DNA of 19,894 nt from GCA-2719315 sp964448645 (GTDB taxonomy: Bacteria; Bacteroidota; Bacteroidia; Flavobacteriales; Flavobacteriaceae): contig CAYUZY010000019.1 in NCBI GenBank assembly GCA_964448645.1, forward strand, positions 1 through 19,894. Reading direction: 5' to 3'. Shown here one piece after another: positions 1 to 6,281 of the stretch. A program made the position numbers and the translations under genes. The notes beneath the pieces were generated by a model, which saw only the letters and a list, made by a program, of their open reading frames with translations, searched no databases and was not told the origin of the DNA. How positions within the stretch are numbered: position 1 is the first letter of the stretch; every line of letters begins with the position of its first letter.

Positions 1-947
1 ATGAAGATGATGATAATGACGGACAGTTAGATGAATATGAAAATATATGCGGTTCAGATCCACTTGATTTTATGTCTTTTTCAACAGATACCGATTTGGA
101 TGGTATACCAGATTGTATAGATACAGATGATGATAATGACGGTTTTTCAGATGAAGAAGAAATTTTTGAAGGAACATTACCTAAGGATAAAAAGAGTTTT
201 CCAAAAGATTATGATGGAGACGGAATCGCTGGAAGTAGAGATAATTGTTTTAATATAGTTAACCCTAGTCAATATGATGCTGATGCTGATACTTACGGAG
301 ACCCTTGTGATAATTGTAAGGATATTTATAATATTGACCAAAAAGATTATGATTTGGATTTAATAGGAGATGCTTGTGATGATGATGATGATAATGATGG
401 TCAATCCGATTTAGTTGAAATTGAATGTAAATCAGATCCTCTTGATGAGAACTCTTTAAGCCCTGATTATGATAATGATGGGTTACCAAACTGTATTGAT
501 TTGGATGATGATAATGATACGCAAAGTGATATAGCTGAAATTAATTGTGGTTCTAACCCATTAGATGAAAATTCAATGAGCCCTGATTATGATAATGATG
601 GGATTTTAGATTGTGAGGACAATGATAAGGATAATGACGGGATTTTAGATTTGATTGATTTAAATCCATATGATTATGATGAAATATTAATTTCAGAGTT
701 TATATCTCCAAATGGAGATGGGATTAATGATAATTGGGAAATTATTCCAATTGAGAGATTTCCCAATAATGAGGTTTGGATTTATTCTAGAGCAGGAAAT
801 CTTCTATTGAATAAAAAGCAATATAATAATGATTGGAATGGTTATTATAAAGGTAATCCAGCTCCTGAATCAAGTTATTTATATATGATTGATTTAAATG
901 GAGATAAAGTTATTGATTATAAGGGATGGTTTTATTTAACAAAGTAA
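1..947 (+). CDS. TSP3-repeat surface protein with T9SS type B sorting domain (5' partial)
   Basis: The frame is open from base 3, so the gene begins upstream of the window; 314 residues are visible. Most of it is Asp-rich calcium-binding thrombospondin type 3 repeats (DDDNDG, DYDNDG, with Cys in C-x-D contexts). The last ~90 residues, from about base 690 (ISEFISPNGDGINDNW, then EVWIYSRAG, DWNG, YLYMIDLNG), match the CHU_C / gliding-motility-associated C-terminal domain, the type B sorting signal that sends proteins through the type IX secretion system to the cell surface. It ends with two tandem TAA codons (945-950), directly followed by a PorP/SprF gene, the usual partner order (as for sprB-sprF). 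Seen: repeats and terminal domain. Inferred: a large surface adhesin or matrix protein. The target it binds is unknown. Confidence 0.9.
   Translation, partial: EDDDNDGQLDEYENICGSDPLDFMSFSTDTDLDGIPDCIDTDDDNDGFSDEEEIFEGTLPKDKKSFPKDYDGDGIAGSRDNCFNIVNPSQYDADADTYGDPCDNCKDIYNIDQKDYDLDLIGDACDDDDDNDGQSDLVEIECKSDPLDENSLSPDYDNDGLPNCIDLDDDNDTQSDIAEINCGSNPLDENSMSPDYDNDGILDCEDNDKDNDGILDLIDLNPYDYDEILISEFISPNGDGINDNWEIIPIERFPNNEVWIYSRAGNLLLNKKQYNNDWNGYYKGNPAPESSYLYMIDLNGDKVIDYKGWFYLTK
426..665 (+). repeat. Tandem 120-bp repeat coding for 40-residue TSP3 units
   Basis: Two consecutive units of exactly 120 bp start at the Cys codons at 426 and 546. The block 459-482 is repeated identically at 579-602 (AGCCCTGATTATGATAATGA and on). 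A more diverged third copy of the same 40-residue pattern (Cys-x-S-D/N-P-L-D, then D-x-D-x-D-G, then a C-x-D) lies at about 48-167. The repeats are in frame, so copy number can change without breaking the protein. Confidence 0.75.
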
Positions 948-950
948 TAA

Positions 951-1886
951 ATGAATAGACTTTTTAAAATCATAATTATTTTTCTACCTATGTTGATTTA
1001 CTCTCAACAGCAATCATATTTGTCTTTATATAGATATCAAATGAATATTATTAACCCAGCTTATGCTGGTGCAGAAGGAAAAGATATTTTATCCTTAACA
1101 TCCAGAAATCAGTGGATGAATATTGATAATGCTCCAAGAACTTTAGTGATGTCTTTTTCATCTGAAAGAAAGAAAAATGTTGGATTAGGAATTTCTATTG
1201 AGTCTGATAAAGTTTTTATCGAAAAGCAGACTTTTATGTATATAGACTTTTCATATAAGTTACAAATTAATGAAACTACTAAACTTTTTCTTGGACTTAA
1301 GGCAGGTGGAAATTTTTATAAAGCAGATACTGAAGAATTAATTTCTACAAGCAGTTATATAGATCCTTCTCAAATTAGTTTAAGTAGGATTAATCCAAAT
1401 TTTGGAGCAGGATTATATTTAAAGGGAGAAAAGTTATGGATATCTCTTTCAATTCCAAGATTTTTTAAGGTAAAAAGAGATAAGGATAGGATGATAAGTG
1501 CTAAAGAGAGAATTCATAATTATTTAGGGATGGGCTATTCCTTTAATATATCAAAGGATTTTGAAATGAAACCGGGAATTATGCTTAGACAAGTAAAAGG
1601 ATTACCTCTAAATACTGAAATAAATAATTTTTTTGCTTACAAAAATAAATATGAAATTGGAGCTTCTTTAGTTTTGAACTCATCACTCTCAATTATGTCA
1701 TTAATTAATATTTCAAAAGGTATTGATTTGGGATATGCATATCAAAAACCTAGTGGAAATAAGCTTTCAGGATTAAATTTTAAAACTCATGAAATAGTTT
1801 TGAGAATTAAATTTGAGAATCTAGTTAAAGAATCAGATTCAGAAAGTGAAGAGGATAAAGAAAAAAGTGAAGAAGAGTTAAATTAA
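951..1886 (+). CDS. PorP/SprF family type IX secretion system membrane protein
   Basis: This 311-residue protein has an N-terminal Sec signal of about 18 residues (ending LIYSQ). It then carries the family hallmark Y-Q-M-N-x-x-x-x-N-P-A-Y-A-G near residues 28-41, and a beta-strand-rich body with R-N-Q-W and repeated G-L-G-I / F-G-A-G-L-Y elements typical of the outer-membrane barrel family PorP/SprF. Family members help secrete or anchor the type B CTD protein encoded next to them. Here the start codon follows the upstream tandem stops directly, so the two genes form one transcription unit. The last ~17 residues are a highly acidic tail (S-E-S-E-E-D-K pattern), which is unusual for the family and may face the periplasm. 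I do not call it sprF or porP because flavobacteria carry many paralogues. Confidence 0.9.
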   Translation: MNRLFKIIIIFLPMLIYSQQQSYLSLYRYQMNIINPAYAGAEGKDILSLTSRNQWMNIDNAPRTLVMSFSSERKKNVGLGISIESDKVFIEKQTFMYIDFSYKLQINETTKLFLGLKAGGNFYKADTEELISTSSYIDPSQISLSRINPNFGAGLYLKGEKLWISLSIPRFFKVKRDKDRMISAKERIHNYLGMGYSFNISKDFEMKPGIMLRQVKGLPLNTEINNFFAYKNKYEIGASLVLNSSLSIMSLINISKGIDLGYAYQKPSGNKLSGLNFKTHEIVLRIKFENLVKESDSESEEDKEKSEEELN

Positions 1887-1949
1887 AAAAAAGACAGATA
1901 ATAGTTATATTAATAATGTAAAGTTTATTTTTGATTAATATATATAAAA

Positions 1950-2405
1950 ATGGTAAGACAAATATTTAAAAAAACTACATATTTAGTTTTAATGTTCAGC
2001 CTTATATTAGGATGTAAAAAGGATGAAGCTTCACCTCCAGATCCAATTCTTGGTAATTGGCAAGTAAAGTCAGTTTCTGGTGATGGAGAAACTATTGTTT
2101 GGGATGATCTTAAGGAGACTTTAATTGCTTTAATTCCTGAATATGAATGTATGGCTTGGACAGTTTCTATAACTGAAGAATTAGTTACTACAAACATTGT
2201 ATTACCTGATTATGACTCTAATTCATGTGAACCTGCTGAGGTTACTATATGGACTTGGGAAAGAACTAAAGATTCAAATGAGTACACTTTTACAAAAGGA
2301 TTGATTGAAGTTAGTATCTATAATATTACTGTTTCTGGAAATCAAATGACTTGGACTGATCAGTTTGATGGGTCCGTAACAGTTTGGTCTAAATTAGAAG
2401 AGTAA
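1950..2405 (+). CDS. Lipoprotein, possibly lipocalin-like
   Basis: This 151-residue protein has a lipoprotein signal peptide (positive start, hydrophobic core, then LILGC with Cys at about residue 22). The mature part begins with Lys, Asp, Glu and Pro residues and then LGNWQVKSVSG, followed by alternating hydrophobic strands rich in Trp and Thr ending in VWSKLEE. The opening G-x-W-x-V/L and overall size resemble the short lipocalin-like lipoproteins common in Flavobacteriia. That assignment is by pattern only. It lies 63 nt after the porP/sprF-like gene on the same strand and 9 nt before the next small lipoprotein. A role at the envelope is inferred; the ligand is unknown. Confidence 0.75.
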   Translation: MVRQIFKKTTYLVLMFSLILGCKKDEASPPDPILGNWQVKSVSGDGETIVWDDLKETLIALIPEYECMAWTVSITEELVTTNIVLPDYDSNSCEPAEVTIWTWERTKDSNEYTFTKGLIEVSIYNITVSGNQMTWTDQFDGSVTVWSKLEE

Positions 2406-2414
2406 ATTAATTAA

Positions 2415-2777
2415 ATGAGAAAAACATTTTTTTTAATTGTTTTAGTTTTTACTTTTTCATGTGGAATTAATAAAAATATTAATTCTGATCCTTATGTTGG
2501 AAATTATAACATGACAATTTTTGATGTAGATCAAATCGGAGATATATTTCTTGAGTTATCTATTTCAAAAACTAATAACGGCTATGAATCTTCTTTTAAT
2601 TTTCCTGAAGGGGAGGAGTCTATTGAAGTTGTTTCATCAAGAGTTAATAATGGATTTTTTGAAATTGAATCTACATATCAACAGTATGAACTTTTTATGG
2701 AATTAGAAATCAATAAAAATAAATTATCAGGAACTTTTATGGGAATGTTTGATATTGAAGGCAAGAGAATCAAATAA
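2415..2777 (+). CDS. Small hypothetical lipoprotein
   Basis: This 120-residue protein has a lipoprotein-type signal (MRKTFFLIVLVFTFSCG, Cys at residue 16). The mature part is short and strand-rich: YVGNYNMTIFDVDQIGDI near the start, then an acidic segment and LSGTFMGMFDIEG at the end. This resembles small beta-barrel envelope lipoproteins in which a G-x-Y/W opening is followed by a K-L-S-G-T-F strand. I do not recognise a named family. The gene follows the preceding lipoprotein gene by 9 nt, so they are probably cotranscribed. It ends with tandem TAA codons (2775-2780). Confidence 0.7.
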   Translation: MRKTFFLIVLVFTFSCGINKNINSDPYVGNYNMTIFDVDQIGDIFLELSISKTNNGYESSFNFPEGEESIEVVSSRVNNGFFEIESTYQQYELFMELEINKNKLSGTFMGMFDIEGKRIK

Positions 2778-2780
2778 TAA

Positions 2781-2885
2781 TTACTTTTTTTTCATCCCTC
2801 TTATTGCTAAATATAAAACTACTACTAAAACTACAATAATAGTATAAACAACTATGTTTCTTGCAAAATAAGTCAAACTAATCAA
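2781..2885 (-). CDS. Candidate 34-residue hydrophobic membrane peptide (TTG start)
   Basis: This minus-strand frame follows, in the same frame, the stop codon of the 28-codon ORF at 2886-2972. It could start at TTG (2885, or 2876 for 31 residues); there is no ATG before the hydrophobic part. The peptide has a polar start (LTYFARN), a run of about 18 Ile/Val/Leu/Tyr residues (IVVYTIIVVLVVVLYLAI), then a basic end (RGMKKK). This fits a single membrane helix with a positive cytoplasmic tail. Its stop abuts the tandem stops of the convergent gene ending at 2777-2780. A chance ORF in AT-rich DNA is possible, but the Val-rich, Phe-poor helix and the compact placement argue for a real gene. Confidence 0.35.
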   Translation of the reverse strand: MISLTYFARNIVVYTIIVVLVVVLYLAIRGMKKK

Positions 2886-2972
2886 TTAAAGGTAACGTTC
2901 TTTTATTTCTATAATAATTGCAATAATTAAGCATAAAACTAAGCTTCCAATTACTGTTCCGCCAACTCCCAT
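2886..2972 (-). CDS. Candidate 28-residue single-helix membrane peptide
   Basis: The frame starts with ATG at 2972 after an A-rich leader, as is common for Bacteroidota starts. It encodes a Gly-rich start (MGVGGTVIGS), a hydrophobic helix (LVLCLIIAIII) and a charged end (EIKERYL). Size and layout resemble tiny single-pass membrane proteins such as accessory subunits or regulators, but I recognise no family. It precedes a second hydrophobic ORF in the same frame, separated only by one TAA, so the two may be a bicistron or a readthrough pair. Together they occupy most of the 313-nt gap between flanking plus-strand genes. Confidence 0.4.
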   Translation of the reverse strand: MGVGGTVIGSLVLCLIIAIIIEIKERYL

Positions 2973-3066
2973 TTTTTTTGTTTTAAAATTAGTTAATTTA
3001 ATGTAAAAAGTAGATAACTATTTATGAATTAAATTAATTTTTTTAATAAAAGAGGGGATTTAATTT

Positions 3067-3074
3067 TAAATTTG
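3067..3074 (+). promoter_or_regulatory. Candidate -7 promoter element (TAAATTTG)
   Basis: This is a perfect match to the Bacteroidota consensus TAnnTTTG, 16 nt before the ATG at 3091, which would give a leader of about 10 nt. No TTG is seen at the expected -33 position, so it rests on the -7 match and its placement at the start of the 3091-5120 gene pair. Confidence 0.4.
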
Positions 3075-3090
3075 AAACTTAAATTTTTTT

Positions 3091-3927
3091 ATGAAAAGTG
3101 ATAATTTAATTATTATGGCTGCAGGAGCCTCTAGTAGAATGAAAAAATCCTTAAAAAAGGAAATGGTTGACATTAATGTTTTTGAAATAGCCAATAATTC
3201 TCATAAAAGTTTAATTCCTTTAGGAAAGAGTGGAAGACCATTAGTTTATTATCTTATTAAGAATGCCATTAAAGCTTCTTATAGCAATATATATATAATT
3301 ACAGGAGTAGATAATGATGATTTTAAAGAATTTATAATTTCACAATCTTTCAACAATATTAATATTCAATTTGTAAAACAATTTATCCCAAAAGGAAGAG
3401 AAAAGCCTCTTGGAACATCAGATGCAGTTGTTCAAGCATTAGATCAATTTCCAGAGCTAAAAAAAAGCATTTTTACTGTTTGCAATGGGGATAATCTTTA
3501 TTCAGTAAATACTCTTAATTTACTTAAAGAAAAAAGGAATCATCCTCATGCATTAATAAGTTATTCTTGGTCAGCGTTTAATTATGAAAAAGAAAGAATT
3601 TCAAAATTTGCTGTTATTTCAATGGATTCTAAAAATAATTTAAAAGATATCCTAGAAAAACCCGATATTAATATTATTGATAATTATAAAGATGAGTCAG
3701 GAGAGATAGGTTTGAGTATGAATATTTTTAGTTTTACAGGTTCTATGATTTATTCATATGTAAAAAATTGCCCTATAAATGAAAAAAGAAACGAGAAAGA
3801 ATTACCAGAAGCTGTTAGGATTTTAATTCGAGAAAATCCAAATTCAATGTTTTGTTATAAAGTATTTGAACATCTTCCAGATCTTACAAATTCATCAGAT
3901 ATAGAAAATTTTAGAGACTTTGAATAA
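3091..3927 (+). CDS. Sugar-nucleotidyltransferase family protein (NTP_transferase fold)
   Basis: This 278-residue protein has the GT-A nucleotidyltransferase fold. It shows the N-terminal nucleotide-binding loop IIMAAGASSRMKKS (residues 7-20; family pattern hydrophobic-A-A/G-G-x-x-x-R), the sugar-phosphate region HKSLIPLGKSGRPL (38-51), LGTSDAVVQAL (107-117; like the L-G-T-A-x-A-x motif), and the metal-binding CNGDN with Asp134. A late ILEKPD matches the E-K-P motif of NDP-sugar pyrophosphorylases. It probably couples a sugar-1-phosphate to a nucleotide in the cytoplasm. The substrate cannot be told, and there are no left-handed beta-helix acetyltransferase repeats as in GlmU. A 20-residue insertion sits between the signature loop and the HKSLIPL block. 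It is followed after 11 nt by a lipoprotein gene, probably in one operon. Confidence 0.8.
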   Translation: MKSDNLIIMAAGASSRMKKSLKKEMVDINVFEIANNSHKSLIPLGKSGRPLVYYLIKNAIKASYSNIYIITGVDNDDFKEFIISQSFNNINIQFVKQFIPKGREKPLGTSDAVVQALDQFPELKKSIFTVCNGDNLYSVNTLNLLKEKRNHPHALISYSWSAFNYEKERISKFAVISMDSKNNLKDILEKPDINIIDNYKDESGEIGLSMNIFSFTGSMIYSYVKNCPINEKRNEKELPEAVRILIRENPNSMFCYKVFEHLPDLTNSSDIENFRDFE

Positions 3928-3938
3928 TTTTATTAAAA

Positions 3939-5120
3939 TTGAACAGATTCTTATTTCTTTTAATTATAATTTTTGGATGTAAAAAATCAAATAACCCTCT
4001 TGATTTAATTTTAAATTCTAATAAACCTGAGATAAGAAAAATTAAAAATAATTTATTAAATCACGAGGTTCAAATTTTATACTCATCTATTAAAAGAGAT
4101 TCTTTAGGAAAAGCATCATTTAATGAATTTAGTTATAATCTTGATAACAACCATTATTATTACCCAGCAAGTACTATTAAACTTCCAATAGCTATTTTGG
4201 CAATTCAAAAAATAAACTTTTTAAAAGATAAAGGTATTTCGATTTCTTTAGATACTCCTTTTATAGTTTTAGATCCAAAGACAGATTTAAATATTATCAA
4301 TAAAGATATTACTAATTCAAAAGGTTTTCTTTCAATAGCTCATTGTATTAAAAAAATATTTTTATACAGTGACAATGATTGTTATAATTATCTTTTTGAT
4401 TTTTTAGGAAGGGATGAAATTAATAATCAATTAGAAGAAAAAGGTTTAAAAAACACTAAGATTTATCATAAATTTTTAAATAATTCAGACAATATAAATA
4501 CATGGAAATTTTTATTTATATCTAATGGGGATACTATTTATAATCAAAATTCAATTAAAAGTAATTTGAGTCATTCAAATCATAATTTAAAGTCAGTTTT
4601 TAAGGGAAAGAAGTTTTTTTCTGAAGACCAAATAATAGAAACCCCTTTTGATTTTAGTTTTAAAAATAGAATTTCTATAAGAGATTTAAACGATATTTTA
4701 AAAAGAATTATTTTTCCTGAAAATTTTAAAAAAGAGAAACGTTTTGATTTATATAAAAGGGATTATAAATTTTTAAAATATTGGATGAGTAGAACTTCTA
4801 TAGAGGATAATGATACCATTAAAAGAAATGACTATAAATATTGGGATAGTTATTCTAAATTTTTCATATATGGTGATAAAAAAGGGGAAATGAATGATGA
4901 AATTAGAATATCAAATAAAGTTGGTATGGCATATGGAACTTTAACAGATGTAGCTTATATAAAGGATAAAATTAATGATGTTGAATTTATGCTTACTGCT
5001 ACTATTTTAGTAAATGATAATGAGATTTTTAATGATGATGTTTATGAATATGAATCAGAAGGAATTCCTTTTTTATCAGCTTTAGGAAGAGAGTTATTAG
5101 AATATGAGAAGAAACATTAA
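3939..5120 (+). CDS. Serine beta-lactamase-like lipoprotein (class A fold hydrolase)
   Basis: This 393-residue protein starts at TTG (3939). No ATG is available before the signal peptide, and an in-frame TGA lies at 3921. The start gives MNRFLFLLIIIFGCKK, a lipoprotein signal with Cys14. Penicillin-recognising motifs appear in order: S-T-I-K at 78-81 inside PASTIKLP (S-x-x-K nucleophile), S-D-N at 144-146 (YSDNDCYNYL), and a K-V-G at 327-329 (NKVGMAYG) at the K-T-G position. This order and spacing match the class A beta-lactamase-related family (Beta-lactamase2). Between the second and third motifs there is a long Lys/Asn-rich insertion (about 170-300). It is more likely an envelope peptidase or amidase-like hydrolase than a resistance enzyme; that is inference. 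Its stop overlaps the convergent oxygenase stop by 4 nt (shared TTAA). Confidence 0.82.
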   Translation: MNRFLFLLIIIFGCKKSNNPLDLILNSNKPEIRKIKNNLLNHEVQILYSSIKRDSLGKASFNEFSYNLDNNHYYYPASTIKLPIAILAIQKINFLKDKGISISLDTPFIVLDPKTDLNIINKDITNSKGFLSIAHCIKKIFLYSDNDCYNYLFDFLGRDEINNQLEEKGLKNTKIYHKFLNNSDNINTWKFLFISNGDTIYNQNSIKSNLSHSNHNLKSVFKGKKFFSEDQIIETPFDFSFKNRISIRDLNDILKRIIFPENFKKEKRFDLYKRDYKFLKYWMSRTSIEDNDTIKRNDYKYWDSYSKFFIYGDKKGEMNDEIRISNKVGMAYGTLTDVAYIKDKINDVEFMLTATILVNDNEIFNDDVYEYESEGIPFLSALGRELLEYEKKH

Positions 5121-6064
5121 TTTTTTTTTAATCCAATTTCAATCAATCTTTCATTTAGAAATTCTCCAGCACTAATATCATTATAGTTTTTAGGATTTTT
5201 TTGATTTATACAGGATTTTAGACAATTAAGAGGCATTTCATCAATAGGATGCATAAAAAAAGGTATAGAAAATCTTGATTTCCCCCACATTTTTTTTGGA
5301 GGATTTGTTACACGATGAATAGTTGATTTTAATTTGTTATTGGTTAATCTAGATAACATATCCCCAATATTTATCATAAGCTCATCAGGTTCTGCAATAG
5401 CGTCTATCCATGATCCATTATTAGTTTTTAATTGAAGACCTTTACCTTGCGCTCCCATAAGTAATGTTATAAGGTTAATATCTCCATGAGCAGCAGCTCT
5501 TTCAGCATTTTTAGGTTTATTTTTTATTGGAGGATAGTGAATAGCTCTTAAAATAGAATTTCCGTTTAAAATATATTTGTCAAAATAAAATTCATCTAAA
5601 TTTAAATAAATGGAGAGTGCTCTTAGAATTTCTCTTCCCGTTTTTTCTAGCATTTTATAGGAAATCATTCCAATTTCATTAAACATTGGAATTTCATTAA
5701 CCTCAATATTAGAGGGATATTTTTTGTTAAATGTCTTTTTATTTACTTCTTGACCAAAATGCCAAAATTCTTTTAGATCTCCTACTTTTCTTCCTTTAGC
5801 ATGTTCTTTTCCAAAAGAAGTATAACCTCTCTGACCATTAAGACCTTTAATTTCATATTGTAATTTCGTTTCTAATGGTAAATGGAAAAATGAATTAATT
5901 TCAGTGTAAAGTTTATCAATTAGATTTTTGTTTAGAAAATGTCCTTTTAGAGAAACGAATCCAATCTCTTCAAAAGCTAATCCTATATCTTTAATGAATT
6001 TATTTTTTTCTTTTTTAGATCCTAATATGAAATTTTGAAGGTTAATTTTTGGGACTTTAATCAT
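5117..6064 (-). CDS. Isopenicillin N synthase family Fe(II)/2-oxoglutarate oxygenase
   Basis: This 315-residue cytoplasmic protein has two domains. The N-terminal non-haem dioxygenase region (about 4-110) contains IGFVSLKGH and the L-P-L-E-x-K segment. The catalytic jelly-roll contains the iron facial triad His193-x-Asp195 (HGDINLITLL) and His250 (STIHRV), plus Arg264-x-Ser266 (RFSIPFF), which binds the 2-oxoglutarate carboxylate in this superfamily. NIGDMLSRLTN between them is also typical. Bacterial members are usually annotated only as isopenicillin N synthase family oxygenases. No antibiotic or ethylene pathway genes are nearby, so the substrate is unknown. A perfect 10-bp hairpin terminator ends only 14 nt upstream of its start codon, which raises the question of how it is transcribed. 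Confidence 0.87.
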   Translation of the reverse strand: MIKVPKINLQNFILGSKKEKNKFIKDIGLAFEEIGFVSLKGHFLNKNLIDKLYTEINSFFHLPLETKLQYEIKGLNGQRGYTSFGKEHAKGRKVGDLKEFWHFGQEVNKKTFNKKYPSNIEVNEIPMFNEIGMISYKMLEKTGREILRALSIYLNLDEFYFDKYILNGNSILRAIHYPPIKNKPKNAERAAAHGDINLITLLMGAQGKGLQLKTNNGSWIDAIAEPDELMINIGDMLSRLTNNKLKSTIHRVTNPPKKMWGKSRFSIPFFMHPIDEMPLNCLKSCINQKNPKNYNDISAGEFLNERLIEIGLKKN

Positions 6065-6078
6065 AAGGCAAATTAATT

Positions 6079-6106
6079 AAAAAGCGAGCCCATCGACTCG
6101 CTTTTT
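6079..6106 (-). terminator. Intrinsic terminator / possible attenuator
   Basis: This is a perfect 10-bp stem, AAAAAGCGAG (6079-6088) with CTCGCTTTTT (6097-6106), around an 8-nt loop. The GC core is followed by T runs on both strands, so it can work in either direction. On the minus strand it closes the nhaP transcript and sits just before the oxygenase ATG at 6064. Confidence 0.8.
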
Positions 6107-6122
6107 ATAATAGATTAAGGAT

Positions 6123-6185
6123 TTACAGAAGTGCAATTATTGGCACCTTCTGTTTATAATTCCTTAAATAAATTTTATAAAACAT
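6123..6185 (-). CDS. Candidate 20-residue ORF with a strong Shine-Dalgarno
   Basis: The ORF starts with ATG at 6185 and ends with TAA at 6125-6123. It encodes a basic N-terminal half (MFYKIYLRNYKQK) and a short hydrophobic end (VPIIALL). It is preceded at 5-nt spacing by a perfect AGGAGGT (6197-6191), the only such site I saw before any start in this window. Its start codon lies in one arm of a 19-bp inverted repeat (6167-6185 with 6263-6281), and its last codons form one arm of a hairpin (6126-6154). A terminator follows 17 nt after its stop. It could be a leader peptide, a small regulatory peptide, or simply part of a structured RNA. The ending resembles the V-P-I-I-A-L stretch of response-regulator receiver domains, so a gene remnant is a weaker alternative. 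Confidence 0.45.
   Translation of the reverse strand: MFYKIYLRNYKQKVPIIALL
6126..6154 (-). other. RNA hairpin overlapping the 20-codon ORF end
   Basis: On the plus strand ACAGAAG (6126-6132) pairs with CTTCTGT (6148-6154). The stem continues with TGC/GCA across a single bulged base, leaving a loop of about 8 nt. Outer flanks (TTAAGGA / TCCTTAA) could extend it imperfectly. There is no T run, so it is not a terminator. Confidence 0.55.
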
Positions 6186-6281
6186 AAGACACCTCCTCTC
6201 TATATTAGTTAAACAATATCTGTTGTCACAGACCTAACTACTCAATAGGTAAATTTAAAAAAATGTTTTATAAATTTTATT
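6167..6281 (-). repeat. 19-bp inverted repeat spanning nhaP stop and small-ORF start
   Basis: AATAAATTTTATAAAACAT (6167-6185) is the reverse complement of 6263-6281 with one mismatch. One arm contains the nhaP stop codon (6279-6277) and the other contains the ATG of the 20-codon ORF. The 77-nt interval between the arms holds two nested short stems (6206-6211/6235-6240 and 6219-6223/6228-6232) and the Shine-Dalgarno. Confidence 0.6.
6191..6197 (-). promoter_or_regulatory. Perfect Shine-Dalgarno (AGGAGGT)
   Basis: This is a seven-base match to the 16S anti-Shine-Dalgarno, within GAGAGGAGGTG, spaced 5 nt from the ATG at 6185. The other genes in this window start after A/T-rich leaders without such a site, as is normal for Bacteroidota. 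Confidence 0.65.

Noticed and set aside
265..489. His-rich open frame on the minus strand
   Set aside because: It is the antisense reading of Asp codons (GAT read as ATC/CAT-type codons) in the TSP3 repeats; it has no start context or family likeness.
48..665. CRISPR-like array from the regularly spaced repeats
   Set aside because: The repeats are in-frame coding units of 120 bp with no unique spacers and belong to the TSP3 protein.
1925..2197. 90-codon minus-strand frame opposite the first lipoprotein gene
   Set aside because: It lies inside a gene with a clear lipoprotein signal on the other strand and shows no protein-like features of its own.
5117..6064. True isopenicillin N synthase of a beta-lactam pathway
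   Set aside because: The family fold and iron ligands fit, but no ACV synthetase, epimerase or other antibiotic genes are nearby; the nearby beta-lactamase-like gene alone is not evidence.
6123..6185. The 20-codon ORF as rpsU or another known ribosomal-protein gene with a strong SD
   Set aside because: It is far too short for bS21 and lacks its Arg/Lys-rich pattern; only the strong SD is similar.
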